DNA of 64,000 nt from Verrucomicrobiales bacterium (lineage in GTDB: Bacteria > Verrucomicrobiota > Verrucomicrobiia > Verrucomicrobiales > DEV007): positions 62,001 to 126,000 of the forward strand of contig PAAG01000024.1 in the NCBI GenBank assembly GCA_002698785.1, in the 5' to 3' direction. The notes beneath the pieces were generated by a model. The model was not told the origin of the DNA and ran no database searches. It saw only the letters and a list, made by a program, of their open reading frames with translations. This document shows positions 1-9,802 of the stretch, piece by piece; positions within the stretch are counted from its first letter, which is position 1, and the number at the start of each line of letters is the position of its first letter. Position numbers and translations under genes: made by a program.

Positions 1-131
1 GTGTCAAAAACCCATTTCCATGGCTCGCAGAGACCATGGACATCAAGAAGGAAGCCAATTTCTTCGAACAGCGCGTCACTGAATACCAAAAGGCATCTGC
101 CCTTCTTCACTCCAGTGATGACGATCTTTAA
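1..131 (+). CDS. nrdB: ribonucleotide reductase beta subunit, C-terminal end (partial)
   Basis: The reading frame that ends at the TAA at 129-131 is open from the window edge (first full codon at 3). It encodes a tail beginning VKNPFPW and containing NFFEQRVTEYQ, which is the conserved C-terminal part of class I ribonucleotide reductase beta subunits (the radical-bearing partner of NrdA). Only about 42 residues are visible, so the metal ligands and radical site are outside the window and the subclass cannot be read. The last residues are acidic (SSDDDL), as usual for the tail that docks on the alpha subunit. The gene precedes nrdA on the same strand and the two are presumably cotranscribed. 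Confidence 0.85.
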   Translation, partial: VKNPFPWLAETMDIKKEANFFEQRVTEYQKASALLHSSDDDL

Positions 132-256
132 TTCCTAAATTTCCGGCAGCCACTCCAAGTGATGTGGTTGCCGTCTTCTCCCACCATCCCATCCCGTTTC
201 GCAACCCATCCATCCCTATCCACCGCATGATTACCAGAAACTTCATTGAGCAAGAC

Positions 257-3200
257 ATGGAACTCCAGCGCTGTGCCGCCACACCGCAGGAGATGAAACC
301 CCGTTTTAACTGGAGCGACGTAGCTCCTGAGCCGGACGTCCCGACTCCACGAATTCTGGTCCAGGCCGGTGAAGAACAGACTGACCTCAGTGTCGCAAAG
401 ATCGCCGAGACTGTCGGCAAGGCAGTCACTGACCTCGCTCTTTCTCGCAAGCAGGACGATATCTTCAACGAAAAGAACCAGAAACTCGTCGCCAACATCG
501 TGAAAGCGGTCGCGGAAATACTGACACAGACGATTTCGTCAGAAGACAGCGACGGCCCCGTCTTGATGACGGCCCAAGAATTGACCGCCATCATCGAGCA
601 GGCATTGGTGAAACAAAATGCTCACGATGTTGCGAAGAGTTTGCTCATTGGTCGTAAGGAAGCCTATGCAAAGCTCTACACAGCAAGCGGTGAAACGGAG
701 AAACCTCTCTGTCGAGTGATTCGCCGAAGCGGTGAGGTAGTGGCCTGGAATCCAAACAAGATCGAAGTCGCCGTGCGGAGCGCCTTTCTTTCTCTTGGAA
801 TGGATTCATCTCCAGCCAAGGAACTTTCCAAAGCCCTGACGGAGCGAATCGCCCGCAGCGGTCAGGAATTCATTCGCATCGAAGATCTTCAGGATCGGGT
901 GCAGGAAGAGTTGATGCGTCAGGGACATTTCAAAGTTGCCGAGGCATACATTCTCTATCGTGCGCATCGCGCGAACAACCGCCTGCACGAAGATGTGGAG
1001 CCCGAGCTACTCGACGAATCTTCTCAGGAGTCGATGATCGTAGTGAATCGCGCCGATGGTTCCAGCGACCTCTGGGATGGACTCGACCTCCGCAGACGAA
1101 TCGACTTCGCGATGACAGGGCTGGACCTCTGTCTGACTCAGGATGAGATCGAACACGAGTTACGCCGGGCTTTCTTTAACGAAATGTCCGAATCGGACCT
1201 GAAAAAGACCGTTATTCTCAACGCAAAGAGCCTTATCGAGAGGGATGGAGATTTCGCCAAATTTGCCGGCCGAATCCTCCTGACATACATCTACGAAGAG
1301 GTTCTCGGATGGGACATTGTGCGTGACGGTGTTTCAGCGCTGGCAGAATTTCACCGTCGTGCGTTCAAAGCGAATCTGGTTCGCGGAACCGAGATCGAGC
1401 GTATCTCTCCTCGCCTGCTCGAATATAATCTGGACCGCCTCGCTGATGCATTGAATCCCACAGCCGATCTGGACTTCGACTATCTCGGTATTCAGACGCT
1501 CTATGATCGCTACCTGATCATCGACAAGACTGGTGGTAAGCATCGCCGCATTGAAACTCCTCAGCTTTTCTGGATGCGAGTTTCCATGGGCTTGATGATT
1601 GACGAGCCCGGAAATGCGGAAGACAAGATCATCGATCTTTACGGCCTCTACTCCAGTCGTCGATTCTGTTCATCCACACCTACGCTCTTCAATTCAGGCA
1701 CTCCACACAGCCAGCTGTCTTCCTGCTACCTTTACAAGGTCGACGACAGCATTGAGTCAATCATGCAGCGAGGTATCGCGGACAATGCTTACCTTTCCAA
1801 ATGGGCAGGTGGACTGGGTGGCTCCTGGACATCCGTTCGCGGAACTGGCAGTTACATCAAAGGAACAAATGGCGAAAGCCAGGGCGTGATCCCCTTCCTG
1901 AAACTCCACAACGACCAACTCGTTGCCGTTAACCAAGGTGGTAAGCGCCGTGGTTCCGGATGTGCTTATCTGGAGACTTGGCACAACGACATCTTCGACT
2001 TCCTTGAGCTTCGGAAGAACACGGGTGACGAGCGCCGCCGTGCTCACGACATGAACACGGCAAACTGGATTCCCGACCTTTTCATGCAGCGCATGGAAGC
2101 TCGCCAGAACTGGACTCTCTTCCGCGCAAATGAAGTGCCTGACCTTCACGAGCTTTACGGTAAAGCCTTTGAAGAGCGCTACGTGCAATACGAGGAAGAT
2201 GCCCGTGCCGGAAAGATTCACGGCAAGGAAGTTCCCGCTATTGATTTGTGGAAGCAGATGCTGAAGATGATCTTTGAAACAGGTCACCCTTGGATGACCT
2301 TCAAAGATCCCTGCAACGTTCGCAGCCCTCAGGATCACGCTGGCGTGATTCACAGTTCAAACCTTTGCACCGAGATCACTCTCAATACATCGGAAGATGA
2401 GACTGCTGTCTGTAATCTCGGTTCAGTCGTACTCGATACTCACCTCACCGATACAGGCGAGTTGGATCTGGTGAAGCTCCGCGAGACCATCCGTATCGCA
2501 GTTCGCGCTCTCGACAACGTGATCGACATCAACTTTTACCCGACCCCATCCGCGAAAAATGCGAACATGCGTCACCGTCCGGTCGGCCTTGGTGTGATGG
2601 GTCTCCAGAATGCGTTGTTCATTCGCAACACTGCATTTGCCAGCCAGGCTGCGGTTGAGTTCAACGACGAGTTCATGGAAGCGATCGCATATTTTGCCTA
2701 CGAGGCATCGAGCGACCTTGCTGCTGAACGCGGCAGCTATCCGACCTTTGAGGGATCGAAATGGCATCGCGGATTGATGCCTGCCGACACGCTCGACCTT
2801 CTGGAAGAGCAGCGCGGAGAACCCATTGATGTTCCTCGCGGTGGTAATCTCGACTGGGACAGCCTCCGCACGAAGATCCAGAAGCAGGGCATGCGGAACA
2901 GTAACGTTCTCGCAATCGCTCCTACTGCGACGATCTCGAACATTATGGGCAGCACTCCGTGTATCGAACCTACGTTCAAGAACCTCTTCGTGAAGGGGAA
3001 CCTCTCTGGTGACTTCATCGTGCTGAACCAGCACCTGGTCCGCGACCTCAAGAAATTAGGCCTGTGGGGAGAAGAAATGGTAGAGCGCCTGAAATACTAC
3101 GATGGCGAGCTCGCCGATATCGATTCCATCCCACAGGATTTGAAGGAGAAGTATGCAACGGCCTTCTCCGTTGACTACACTTGGTTTGTGGAGGCCGCTG

Positions 3201-3493
3201 CGCGTCGCCAGAAGTGGATCGATCAGTCGCAGTCTGTAAACCTCTTCCTTGCCACACCCGATATGAAGACATTGTCTCATATGTATCGGGCCGCGTGGAG
3301 AAAGGGTCTCAAGACCACTTACTATCTTCGTACACTTCAAGCCTCGAACATCGAGAAAGCGACAGCCAACGTTAAGAAAGAAGTGCGAATCTCCGATAGC
3401 TCTCAGCCAATCCGGGAGTTCACAGAAGCAGAAAAGCAGCAGTGTTCGCTCGACGCTCTTCTCAACGGAGGTGAGTGCGAGGCTTGTCAGTAA
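257..3493 (+). CDS. nrdA: ribonucleoside-diphosphate reductase, alpha subunit (class I) with stacked ATP-cones
   Basis: This is the catalytic subunit that reduces ribonucleoside diphosphates to deoxyribonucleotides, working with the beta subunit encoded just upstream. From the start used here (1078 aa) two clear ATP-cone domains lie at about residues 151-243 and 261-352. A weaker ATP-cone-like segment precedes them (about 46-142, ending in a VAKSLL motif). The all-alpha and barrel domains follow, with FNSGTPHSQLSSC, NLCTEITLNTSE, APTATISNIMGS and a C-terminal CEAC pair (thioredoxin/glutaredoxin-accessible cysteines). The family is unmistakable. The start is uncertain: in-frame alternatives are GTG 164, ATG 227 and ATG 293, and none has a strong ribosome site; ATG 257 has GAG seven bases upstream. 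ATP-cones bind ATP/dATP and regulate overall activity. Confidence 0.96.
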   Translation: MELQRCAATPQEMKPRFNWSDVAPEPDVPTPRILVQAGEEQTDLSVAKIAETVGKAVTDLALSRKQDDIFNEKNQKLVANIVKAVAEILTQTISSEDSDGPVLMTAQELTAIIEQALVKQNAHDVAKSLLIGRKEAYAKLYTASGETEKPLCRVIRRSGEVVAWNPNKIEVAVRSAFLSLGMDSSPAKELSKALTERIARSGQEFIRIEDLQDRVQEELMRQGHFKVAEAYILYRAHRANNRLHEDVEPELLDESSQESMIVVNRADGSSDLWDGLDLRRRIDFAMTGLDLCLTQDEIEHELRRAFFNEMSESDLKKTVILNAKSLIERDGDFAKFAGRILLTYIYEEVLGWDIVRDGVSALAEFHRRAFKANLVRGTEIERISPRLLEYNLDRLADALNPTADLDFDYLGIQTLYDRYLIIDKTGGKHRRIETPQLFWMRVSMGLMIDEPGNAEDKIIDLYGLYSSRRFCSSTPTLFNSGTPHSQLSSCYLYKVDDSIESIMQRGIADNAYLSKWAGGLGGSWTSVRGTGSYIKGTNGESQGVIPFLKLHNDQLVAVNQGGKRRGSGCAYLETWHNDIFDFLELRKNTGDERRRAHDMNTANWIPDLFMQRMEARQNWTLFRANEVPDLHELYGKAFEERYVQYEEDARAGKIHGKEVPAIDLWKQMLKMIFETGHPWMTFKDPCNVRSPQDHAGVIHSSNLCTEITLNTSEDETAVCNLGSVVLDTHLTDTGELDLVKLRETIRIAVRALDNVIDINFYPTPSAKNANMRHRPVGLGVMGLQNALFIRNTAFASQAAVEFNDEFMEAIAYFAYEASSDLAAERGSYPTFEGSKWHRGLMPADTLDLLEEQRGEPIDVPRGGNLDWDSLRTKIQKQGMRNSNVLAIAPTATISNIMGSTPCIEPTFKNLFVKGNLSGDFIVLNQHLVRDLKKLGLWGEEMVERLKYYDGELADIDSIPQDLKEKYATAFSVDYTWFVEAAARRQKWIDQSQSVNLFLATPDMKTLSHMYRAAWRKGLKTTYYLRTLQASNIEKATANVKKEVRISDSSQPIREFTEAEKQQCSLDALLNGGECEACQ

Positions 3494-3534
3494 GTTTCCC
3501 CGCCCTGTTCCATTCGCCTCGAATGCGAATTCGA

Positions 3535-3564
3535 AAAGCGGCCCTGCGATGGGCCGCTTTTTTC
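3535..3564 (+). terminator. Rho-independent terminator after nrdA
   Basis: A perfect 10-bp stem, AAAGCGGCCC (3535-3544) with GGGCCGCTTT (3551-3560), encloses a 6-base loop and runs into a T-tract (3558-3563). It lies 42 bases after the nrdA stop codon and separates nrdBA from the following PrsW gene. Confidence 0.9.
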
Positions 3565-3690
3565 GTGTTCGACTTTTCACTTGCCACCAACGGTCCTGCG
3601 GTGCGAGCTTCAATATGGAGGGGCCGAGAAATATTCTCGATCTTTTGATGGAACCGCAAACTCTCAAGGTGTTTTGCTTCGACTGAATCG

Positions 3691-4752
3691 ATGACTTTAT
3701 TTCTTGCTTCTGTAGTGCTGGGCATCGTCCCGATGATGATCTACGCCTTTTTCATCTGGAGACTCGATCGCTGGGAAAAAGAGCCATTCCCCCTGGTCCT
3801 GGCCGCTTTTGTCTGGGGGGCAATTCCTTCGATCATTTTTGCCATCATCGCTCAGGTCATTCTGGGACTTCCCATGGAAGCTACGGAAGGTGAACCAAGC
3901 CTGTCGGGTCAGCTATACCAAGCGAGTCTCGTTGCTCCGGTGACAGAGGAAATATTCAAGGGATTCGGCCTGGCACTCATCTTCCTTATTTTCCGCAAGG
4001 AAGTTGACTCGATACTGGACGGACTGATTTATGGTAGCATGATAGGATTCGGATTTTCCGCCGTTGAGAACATCCTCTACTTTTCCGGACAACCAGATGC
4101 GACCAGTCTTCTCGGGTTGTTTTTTCTTCGAGCCTTTATCTTCGGAATGCTTCACGCTCTGTTCACTGGACTGACTGGTGTCGGGTTCGCCCTGAGCATG
4201 TTTTCGAAGAACGGTCTCATGAAGGTTTTATGGCCTATCCTGGGGCTCCTCGCAGCGATTGGAACGCACGCTCTCCACAATTACTTCGCGACGATTGGAG
4301 GTGAACATATTTTTTATGCGATGGGAGGAATACTGATCGGTATTTCGTGGTTTGTGATCACTGCAGTTGTTTGTCTCGTTCACGAGAATCGATGGATTCG
4401 AATACAACTTGCTGATGAAGTTTCGAATGGGGTCCTGTATTCCCAACAGGCTCTCGACGCCGCCGGATTCTGGACGAGGAGCAGCTTAAGCGTTTTCAAC
4501 CAGGGGTTTTCCACCGTGCTGAAACGGAAGAAACTCCTTCACGAAGCAACTGAGCTCGCCTACGAAAAGCAACGGCATGAGAGATTTGGAGCGACAGAGA
4601 AATGTCTGCAAAAAGTAGCGAGTTTGCGAGAATCCGTTCGAACACTGAGCCGCGAAGATCCTCTTCTCTTGAAAGGGCTCATTCAACCCGACCAGGTTCT
4701 ACCACCACCGCTTCCTCCTGTACGCAGAACGCCACCACCCATCCCGGGTTAG
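3691..4752 (+). CDS. PrsW-family intramembrane metalloprotease
   Basis: A 353-residue protein with about eight hydrophobic segments in its first 230 residues. It carries the hallmarks of the PrsW protease family: a Glu-Glu pair in APVTEEIFKG (residues 86-87), GFSAVENILYF (Glu126), HALFTG (His155) and THALHNYF (His193). These are the expected membrane-embedded metal and catalytic residues. In Bacillus, PrsW cleaves an anti-sigma factor; the substrate here is unknown. The C-terminal 120 residues are cytoplasmic-looking, basic and helical, and end in a proline-rich tail (PPLPPV, PPPIPG). No neighbouring anti-sigma gene is seen. The gene is convergent with the small gene that follows. Confidence 0.85.
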   Translation: MTLFLASVVLGIVPMMIYAFFIWRLDRWEKEPFPLVLAAFVWGAIPSIIFAIIAQVILGLPMEATEGEPSLSGQLYQASLVAPVTEEIFKGFGLALIFLIFRKEVDSILDGLIYGSMIGFGFSAVENILYFSGQPDATSLLGLFFLRAFIFGMLHALFTGLTGVGFALSMFSKNGLMKVLWPILGLLAAIGTHALHNYFATIGGEHIFYAMGGILIGISWFVITAVVCLVHENRWIRIQLADEVSNGVLYSQQALDAAGFWTRSSLSVFNQGFSTVLKRKKLLHEATELAYEKQRHERFGATEKCLQKVASLRESVRTLSREDPLLLKGLIQPDQVLPPPLPPVRRTPPPIPG

Positions 4753-4758
4753 GAGGCG

Positions 4759-5166
4759 TCAACCAAAGACATCATACTGTCGGAGGAAATTCTTCCACTG
4801 CATCGGACGCATCGCGAATACTCCCTGCGTATGGCGACCCAGTCCAGGGTCAAAGACTTCCCAACCAAATTCAGAAGACCGGTTTGCATAGTCGAGCCGA
4901 TGAATCCATTCACCGAATTCATCCTTTCGCCAGAGACTGGGATCGTTCCCAGGAACGATTTCTGCGAACTCCCAGACGCTTTCAATCAGAGCCCGCTCGT
5001 AGCCCGTATTGGAGACCGGCTCATCTGCACCAAAAAGACCAGCATCTTCGACAACATCGAGTTCGCACGGTTCTTCCCCGCCGTCCCTTTGAGACGGGTT
5101 TGAAGCCAATCGGTCGATTTCTTCGCTCCACTGCGGAAACCCGGGATCACTGCGGTCGAAAAACAT
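4759..5166 (-). CDS. hypothetical protein, acidic, 135 aa
   Basis: A 135-residue soluble protein, rich in acidic and aromatic residues (many W, F, D, E), with no signal peptide or membrane segment. It lies 80 bases downstream of carB on the same strand and may be cotranscribed with it. I do not recognise a family. The minus-strand frame is preferred over the opposing plus-strand frame (4602-5168). That frame overlaps the prsW 3' end and has the Arg/Ser/His-rich composition of an antisense shadow. The start is the only ATG available near the 5' end of the frame; no clear ribosome binding site precedes it. Confidence 0.6.
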   Translation of the reverse strand: MFFDRSDPGFPQWSEEIDRLASNPSQRDGGEEPCELDVVEDAGLFGADEPVSNTGYERALIESVWEFAEIVPGNDPSLWRKDEFGEWIHRLDYANRSSEFGWEVFDPGLGRHTQGVFAMRPMQWKNFLRQYDVFG

Positions 5167-5246
5167 AAGCTGAACTTTTGAACAGCATTATTCTACCCTC
5201 GAAATCCCACTAACCAAGGGAAATCTCACTTTTGTCTGACGTCTTC

Positions 5247-8200
5247 TCAGATATTCGGATGGAATTCCTGAAGGGGCTTCACCTCCATTGGAGCAGACTT
5301 CATCGAACGGATAGAGCGAACGCAAGCATTCGCGGCACGAAGGGTCGTAATGATTGGTACCCGATTCGCCAGAGCTCCGCTCCGGATTCGCACCTCATCC
5401 CTACGTGGCACTCTGCCGCTTGGTGTGTTGATGACCATTGCGATCTCGCCATTCTTGATCATATCAAGAACGTTGGGTCGCCCTTCCGCAAGCTTGTGGA
5501 GACGATGAACGCGAACATTTTCCGCTTCGAAGCGGGTAGCAGTTCCAGACGTAGAGAAAATCGTGAAGCCCATATCGCTGAATTCCCGTGCGAGTTCTAC
5601 AGCAGCGTCTTTGTCCATATCCTTGACGCTGATGAAAATATTTCCCTCGAGCGGCAACATGGATGAAGCAGCCATCTGAGATTTCGCATAGGCCATTCCG
5701 AGGTCGGAGTCGATTCCCATCACCTCTCCCGTAGATTTCATCTCCGGTCCCAAGCTGATATCGATTCCGGGGAATTTACTGAACGGGAAGACGGCCTCTT
5801 TGACAGAGTAGTGCTTCGGAAAGACGGGCTCGGTGAAACCAAGATCTACCAGTTTCTCACCCGCCATTACCTTAGCAGCCAGCTTAGCGAGGGAAACACC
5901 AATTGCCTTGGAAACAAATGGTACTGTTCGTGACGCACGAGGATTCACCTCGATCACATAAAGTTCCTCGTCTTTCACCGCGAACTGAATATTCATCAGT
6001 CCACGAACCTGAAGCTCGACCGCAAGATTCTTTGCTGCCTCTGAGATTTTTTCCCGCATGGAATCACTCAGAGAGAAAGATGGAATCACGCAAGCACTGT
6101 CACCACTGTGAATCCCGGCTTCCTCAATGTGCTCCATGATGGCACCTACCACGGTGGTCTGCCCATCGGAGATACAATCGACGTCCACCTCGGTGGCATC
6201 TTCCAGGAACCGGTCGACAAGCACTGGCCGCTCGGGACTCGCGTCGACAGCGTTCTGCATGTATTCCCGCAATTCGTCGTCGTGATAAACGATCATCATG
6301 GCACGGCCTCCCAGAACGAAAGAAGGACGTACAAGAACAGGATACCCAATTCGTTGAGCGATTTCGACGGCTTCGTCGTCTGACACGGCCGTTCCGGCAG
6401 GTGCCTGTTGCAGTCCCAACTTATCCAAAAGGGCCGAGAAGAATTTCCGGTCTTCTGCCAGTTCGATGCTCTTGGGTGAAGTTCCGATGACGTTGCATCC
6501 GAAGCGCTCCAAGTCGGCCGCAAGGTTCAGCGGTGTCTGGCCACCGAACTGAACGATTACGCCCCAGCAGTCTTCCTGCTCGTAGACATTGAGCACATCC
6601 TCGAGAGTCAAAGGCTCGAAGTACAACTTGTCACTCGTGTCGTAATCAGTCGAAACAGTCTCCGGGTTCGAATTGACCATGATGGTTTCGAAGCCGAGTT
6701 CTTTCAGCGCAAACGATGCGTGCACACAGCAGTAATCGAACTCGATCCCCTGTCCGATTCGGTTCGGGCCACCACCGAGAATCATCACGCGGCGCTTGTC
6801 ACTCCCACGCGCTTCATTCTCGATGCCGTAGGTCGAGTAGTAATATGGCGTGTAAGCCTCGAACTCCGCCGCACAGGTATCAACCAGTCGGTAAGTGGGA
6901 ATGATCCCGAGCTCCTTTCGCTTTGCCCGAACGTCATCCATTGATGCACCGGTAAGATTGGCAATCTGTGCATCGGAGAAGCCGAGTTTCTTTGCTCTGG
7001 CGAAATTGAAAGTGTCGAGATCGGTGCCGAAGGTTTTTTCCTCTTCGAGGATGTCCTCAAGGTTCTTGAGGAACCATGGATCAATACCAGTCAGCCCCTG
7101 GATTTCGTCCAAAGTCAGACCCGCTTCAAAAGCGAGACGCAGGAAGAAAATTCGCTCGGCATTTGGTGTCGCGAGTCTCTCACGGATATAGCTGACATCA
7201 GGGTTGCCATCTTTTCCATCGCCACCGAAACCGAAACGACCGGTCTCAAGTGACCGCAGCGCTTTCTGCATCGACTCCTTGAAAGTTCTACCAATCGACA
7301 TGGCCTCACCCACACTCTTCATCTGAGTCGTGAGAGTTGGGTCAGCATCGCGGAATTTCTCGAATGTGAATCGAGGACATTTCACTACGCAGTAGTCGAT
7401 TGTGGGCTCGAAGCTCGCAGGTGTTTCCCGGGTAATGTCGTTCGGGATCTCGTCGAGAGTGTAGCCAACGGCGAGCTTTGCCGCGATCTTCGCAATCGGG
7501 AAACCGGTCGCTTTCGACGCAAGTGCTGAAGAACGAGAAACACGCGGGTTCATCTCGATCACAATCATCCTGCCGTTCTCAGGATTGACGGAAAACTGGA
7601 TGTTCGATCCCCCGGTTTCCACGCCAATCTCACGGATAACAGCGAATGAAGCGTCACGCATCAACTGATACTCGCGGTCGGTGAGAGTCTGTGCAGGAGC
7701 AACAGTGATGGAATCGCCAGTGTGAACTCCCATAGGATCGAGGTTTTCAATCGAACAGATCACCACGCAGTTGTCCGCCCGGTCTCGCATGACCTCCATT
7801 TCATACTCCTTCCACCCGAGGAGCGACTCTTCGATCAACACTTCGTTAACCGGAGACATGTCGATTCCCCGCTTAACGATGATATCCAATTCTTCCCTGT
7901 TGTAGGCGATACCGCCTCCAGTACCCCCAAGGGTGTAAGCCGGACGAATGATAAGAGGAAATGTTCCGATCTCTGCGGCAATCTGGTAGGCCTCATCCAT
8001 CGAGTGCGCTACCCCGGACTGAGGCATATCCAGCCCGATCTTCGTCATCGCATCTTTGAAGAGCTGGCGGTCTTCACCTTTCTCAATCGCATCAGCATTC
8101 GCACCGATCATGCGGACACCGACTTTGTCGAGATAGCCGGAACGGAAAAGCTCCATCGCCGTATTCAAGGCGGTCTGCCCACCGAGAGTTGGAAGAAGCG

Positions 8201-8453
8201 CATCGGGCTTTTCTTTCTCGATAATCTTCTCGACTACCTCAGCTGTAATTGGTTCGACGTACGTTTTCGCAGCGAACTCAGGGTCGGTCATGATAGTGGC
8301 CGGATTCGAATTCACCAGAACGACGGTGTATCCTTCTTCTTGCAGGGCTTTGCAGGCCTGCACTCCGGAATAGTCAAACTCGCACCCCTGTCCAATCACA
8401 ATAGGACCAGAACCAATCAGGAGAATTTTTTGGATCGAAGTGTCTTTCGGCAT
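5247..8453 (-). CDS. carB: carbamoyl-phosphate synthase, large subunit
   Basis: The large subunit makes carbamoyl phosphate from ammonia (delivered by CarA), bicarbonate and 2 ATP, feeding pyrimidine and arginine synthesis. The two homologous ATP-grasp halves are visible, each opening with a nucleotide-fold motif ([13 protein letters not shown] near the N-terminus, [17 protein letters not shown] in the middle). Each half contains [12 protein letters not shown] or [11 protein letters not shown]. The last ~130 residues form the MGS-like allosteric domain. Length (1068 aa from this start) matches the family. ATG 8453 gives the usual MPK-type N-terminus; a GTG at 8477 would add eight residues. 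carA is not in the window, so the two subunits are not adjacent here. Confidence 0.97.
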   Translation of the reverse strand: MPKDTSIQKILLIGSGPIVIGQGCEFDYSGVQACKALQEEGYTVVLVNSNPATIMTDPEFAAKTYVEPITAEVVEKIIEKEKPDALLPTLGGQTALNTAMELFRSGYLDKVGVRMIGANADAIEKGEDRQLFKDAMTKIGLDMPQSGVAHSMDEAYQIAAEIGTFPLIIRPAYTLGGTGGGIAYNREELDIIVKRGIDMSPVNEVLIEESLLGWKEYEMEVMRDRADNCVVICSIENLDPMGVHTGDSITVAPAQTLTDREYQLMRDASFAVIREIGVETGGSNIQFSVNPENGRMIVIEMNPRVSRSSALASKATGFPIAKIAAKLAVGYTLDEIPNDITRETPASFEPTIDYCVVKCPRFTFEKFRDADPTLTTQMKSVGEAMSIGRTFKESMQKALRSLETGRFGFGGDGKDGNPDVSYIRERLATPNAERIFFLRLAFEAGLTLDEIQGLTGIDPWFLKNLEDILEEEKTFGTDLDTFNFARAKKLGFSDAQIANLTGASMDDVRAKRKELGIIPTYRLVDTCAAEFEAYTPYYYSTYGIENEARGSDKRRVMILGGGPNRIGQGIEFDYCCVHASFALKELGFETIMVNSNPETVSTDYDTSDKLYFEPLTLEDVLNVYEQEDCWGVIVQFGGQTPLNLAADLERFGCNVIGTSPKSIELAEDRKFFSALLDKLGLQQAPAGTAVSDDEAVEIAQRIGYPVLVRPSFVLGGRAMMIVYHDDELREYMQNAVDASPERPVLVDRFLEDATEVDVDCISDGQTTVVGAIMEHIEEAGIHSGDSACVIPSFSLSDSMREKISEAAKNLAVELQVRGLMNIQFAVKDEELYVIEVNPRASRTVPFVSKAIGVSLAKLAAKVMAGEKLVDLGFTEPVFPKHYSVKEAVFPFSKFPGIDISLGPEMKSTGEVMGIDSDLGMAYAKSQMAASSMLPLEGNIFISVKDMDKDAAVELAREFSDMGFTIFSTSGTATRFEAENVRVHRLHKLAEGRPNVLDMIKNGEIAMVINTPSGRVPRRDEVRIRSGALANRVPIITTLRAANACVRSIRSMKSAPMEVKPLQEFHPNI

Positions 8454-8651
8454 AGAAAGTTCGGGATAAAATTTCACACCCCTTGCATGTCACGGGGGAA
8501 ATCGCAACGGGGGAAAGCGGGATTTTCACAAACGCGCATGCTTCATGCCAGCCTAACTACATGGTTTTGACCAAATCGATACACATCTACCGAGTTTCCG
8601 CTTGAAAAGGGAGAAAATCCTTCCGAGTATGGCTTGACCACTTTTACCGCT

Positions 8652-9029
8652 ATGAGACGAATCTTTCTCACCATCCTCGCCTCTTTGACTGTCTTCGGTA
8701 TCGGCACAACTGCCGAACAATACCCGAACATCAAGCCCGAGTGGAAGTGTCACTATTCGAGGAAAGATCGAAGCATCTGTAAGGTGTTTCCTAATTTCGC
8801 ACTGAAAAAGGGCCTCTGTAATCCAGAGCCAGCAATGCTCGGGCACATAGTCTGGTGCCAGGAAGACATTACGGTCACGGAACAGGACGATTGCGGCGAA
8901 TGGGAGACTTACGAAGCGGTGGTCATCACATATCGTCAGGTTTACGCAAATGGCGCTTGGGGAAAGAAGTTCAAGCGCACTTTCCGCAAGGAACCGACAA
9001 TCGTAACGCCCCCTGTGATCTATAAGTGA
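8652..9029 (+). CDS. secreted hypothetical protein, five cysteines
   Basis: A 125-residue protein beginning with a clear signal peptide (MRRIFLTILASLTVFGIG, then a small-residue cleavage region). The mature part is about 100 residues and contains five cysteines, so disulphide bonding in the periplasm or outside the cell is likely. An upstream in-frame ATG at 8634 would put six extra residues before the basic start of the signal sequence, so 8652 is preferred. It is transcribed divergently from carB. No family recognised. Confidence 0.65.
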   Translation: MRRIFLTILASLTVFGIGTTAEQYPNIKPEWKCHYSRKDRSICKVFPNFALKKGLCNPEPAMLGHIVWCQEDITVTEQDDCGEWETYEAVVITYRQVYANGAWGKKFKRTFRKEPTIVTPPVIYK

Positions 9030-9053
9030 TCACCAACCGTCCTGCTATCGAGG

Positions 9054-9656
9054 ATGGAATTTGACCTCACTGGCGAGCACGCCCGCTATGCCTACCGCCT
9101 ACTCGCGGGTCTAGTAACGCCCAGGCCGATCGCCTGGGTGACAACTCAGGACGAAGACGGTTGCGTGAACGCTGCCCCCTTCAGTTTTTTCAATGTCTTC
9201 GGAACGCGCCCGCCAATCCTGGGGTTCGCCCCGGGTGATAAAGAACCGGGGATTCCGAAAGACACGGCGAGAAACATTCGCCGTACTGGCGAATTCGTCG
9301 TGAATCTCGTCGATGAAGCCTGCGCGGAAGCAATGAATCTCACTTCGAGTGAACTAGAGCATGGCGTCAGTGAAATCGAACTCGCGAAGCTCCACACCAC
9401 GGCCAGCGTCTCCATTGCTCCGCCGCGTATCACTGAGGCTCCAGTTGCCTTGGAATGCACAGAATGGTCGACAATGGAAATCGGCCGCAATCGCCTCGTC
9501 ATTGGGCTCATATCTCGAGTCCACACGGCCGAAAACATCCTCGATCCTGAAACGCTCCTCGTTAATCCTGAGGTTTTTCATCCTATTGGCCGCATGGAAG
9601 TCCCTTCAGGTTACTGTCGCACGAACGACCGGTTTCAGATGAAGCGACCCGAGTGA
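9054..9656 (+). CDS. flavin reductase-like FMN-binding protein
   Basis: A 200-residue protein of the flavin-reductase-like split-barrel family (DIM6/NTAB type). Visible hallmarks are the N-terminal RPIAWVTTQDEDG segment, NAAPFSFFNVFGTRPPI (flavin-phosphate contact region), DTARNIRRTGEFVVNLV and a C-terminal PIGRMEVPSGYCRT. Members bind FMN and reduce it with NAD(P)H or act as partners of two-component oxygenases; the substrate is not evident. It lies 24 bases after the secreted gene, on the same strand. The protein has the usual family length. Confidence 0.85.
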   Translation: MEFDLTGEHARYAYRLLAGLVTPRPIAWVTTQDEDGCVNAAPFSFFNVFGTRPPILGFAPGDKEPGIPKDTARNIRRTGEFVVNLVDEACAEAMNLTSSELEHGVSEIELAKLHTTASVSIAPPRITEAPVALECTEWSTMEIGRNRLVIGLISRVHTAENILDPETLLVNPEVFHPIGRMEVPSGYCRTNDRFQMKRPE

Positions 9657-9802
9657 TATTTTTCTCGAAATTGACATTTAATTTGGCAAAGTGAAATATT
9701 TCGCTTCATTCTGGAATTGAGGGCGGTATAAATGGAACCACGCGATGGTCCTGATCTTGCGGTTTCATTTCTGACTGTCGTCACCAGTAGCCTCCAAAAA
9801 CA

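Noticed and set aside
4602-5168. Plus-strand open frame overlapping the prsW end
   Set aside because: Its composition (Arg, Ser, His-rich) is typical of an antisense shadow, while the minus-strand frame at 4759-5166 looks like a real acidic protein.
7722-8570. Long plus-strand open frame opposite carB
   Set aside because: It is antisense to the strongly conserved carB coding sequence and has a His/Arg-rich shadow composition.
9657-9802. Small gene or RNA before the dynamin-like gene
   Set aside because: The region has an in-frame stop at 9788 and no ribosome site or structured element that I can support.
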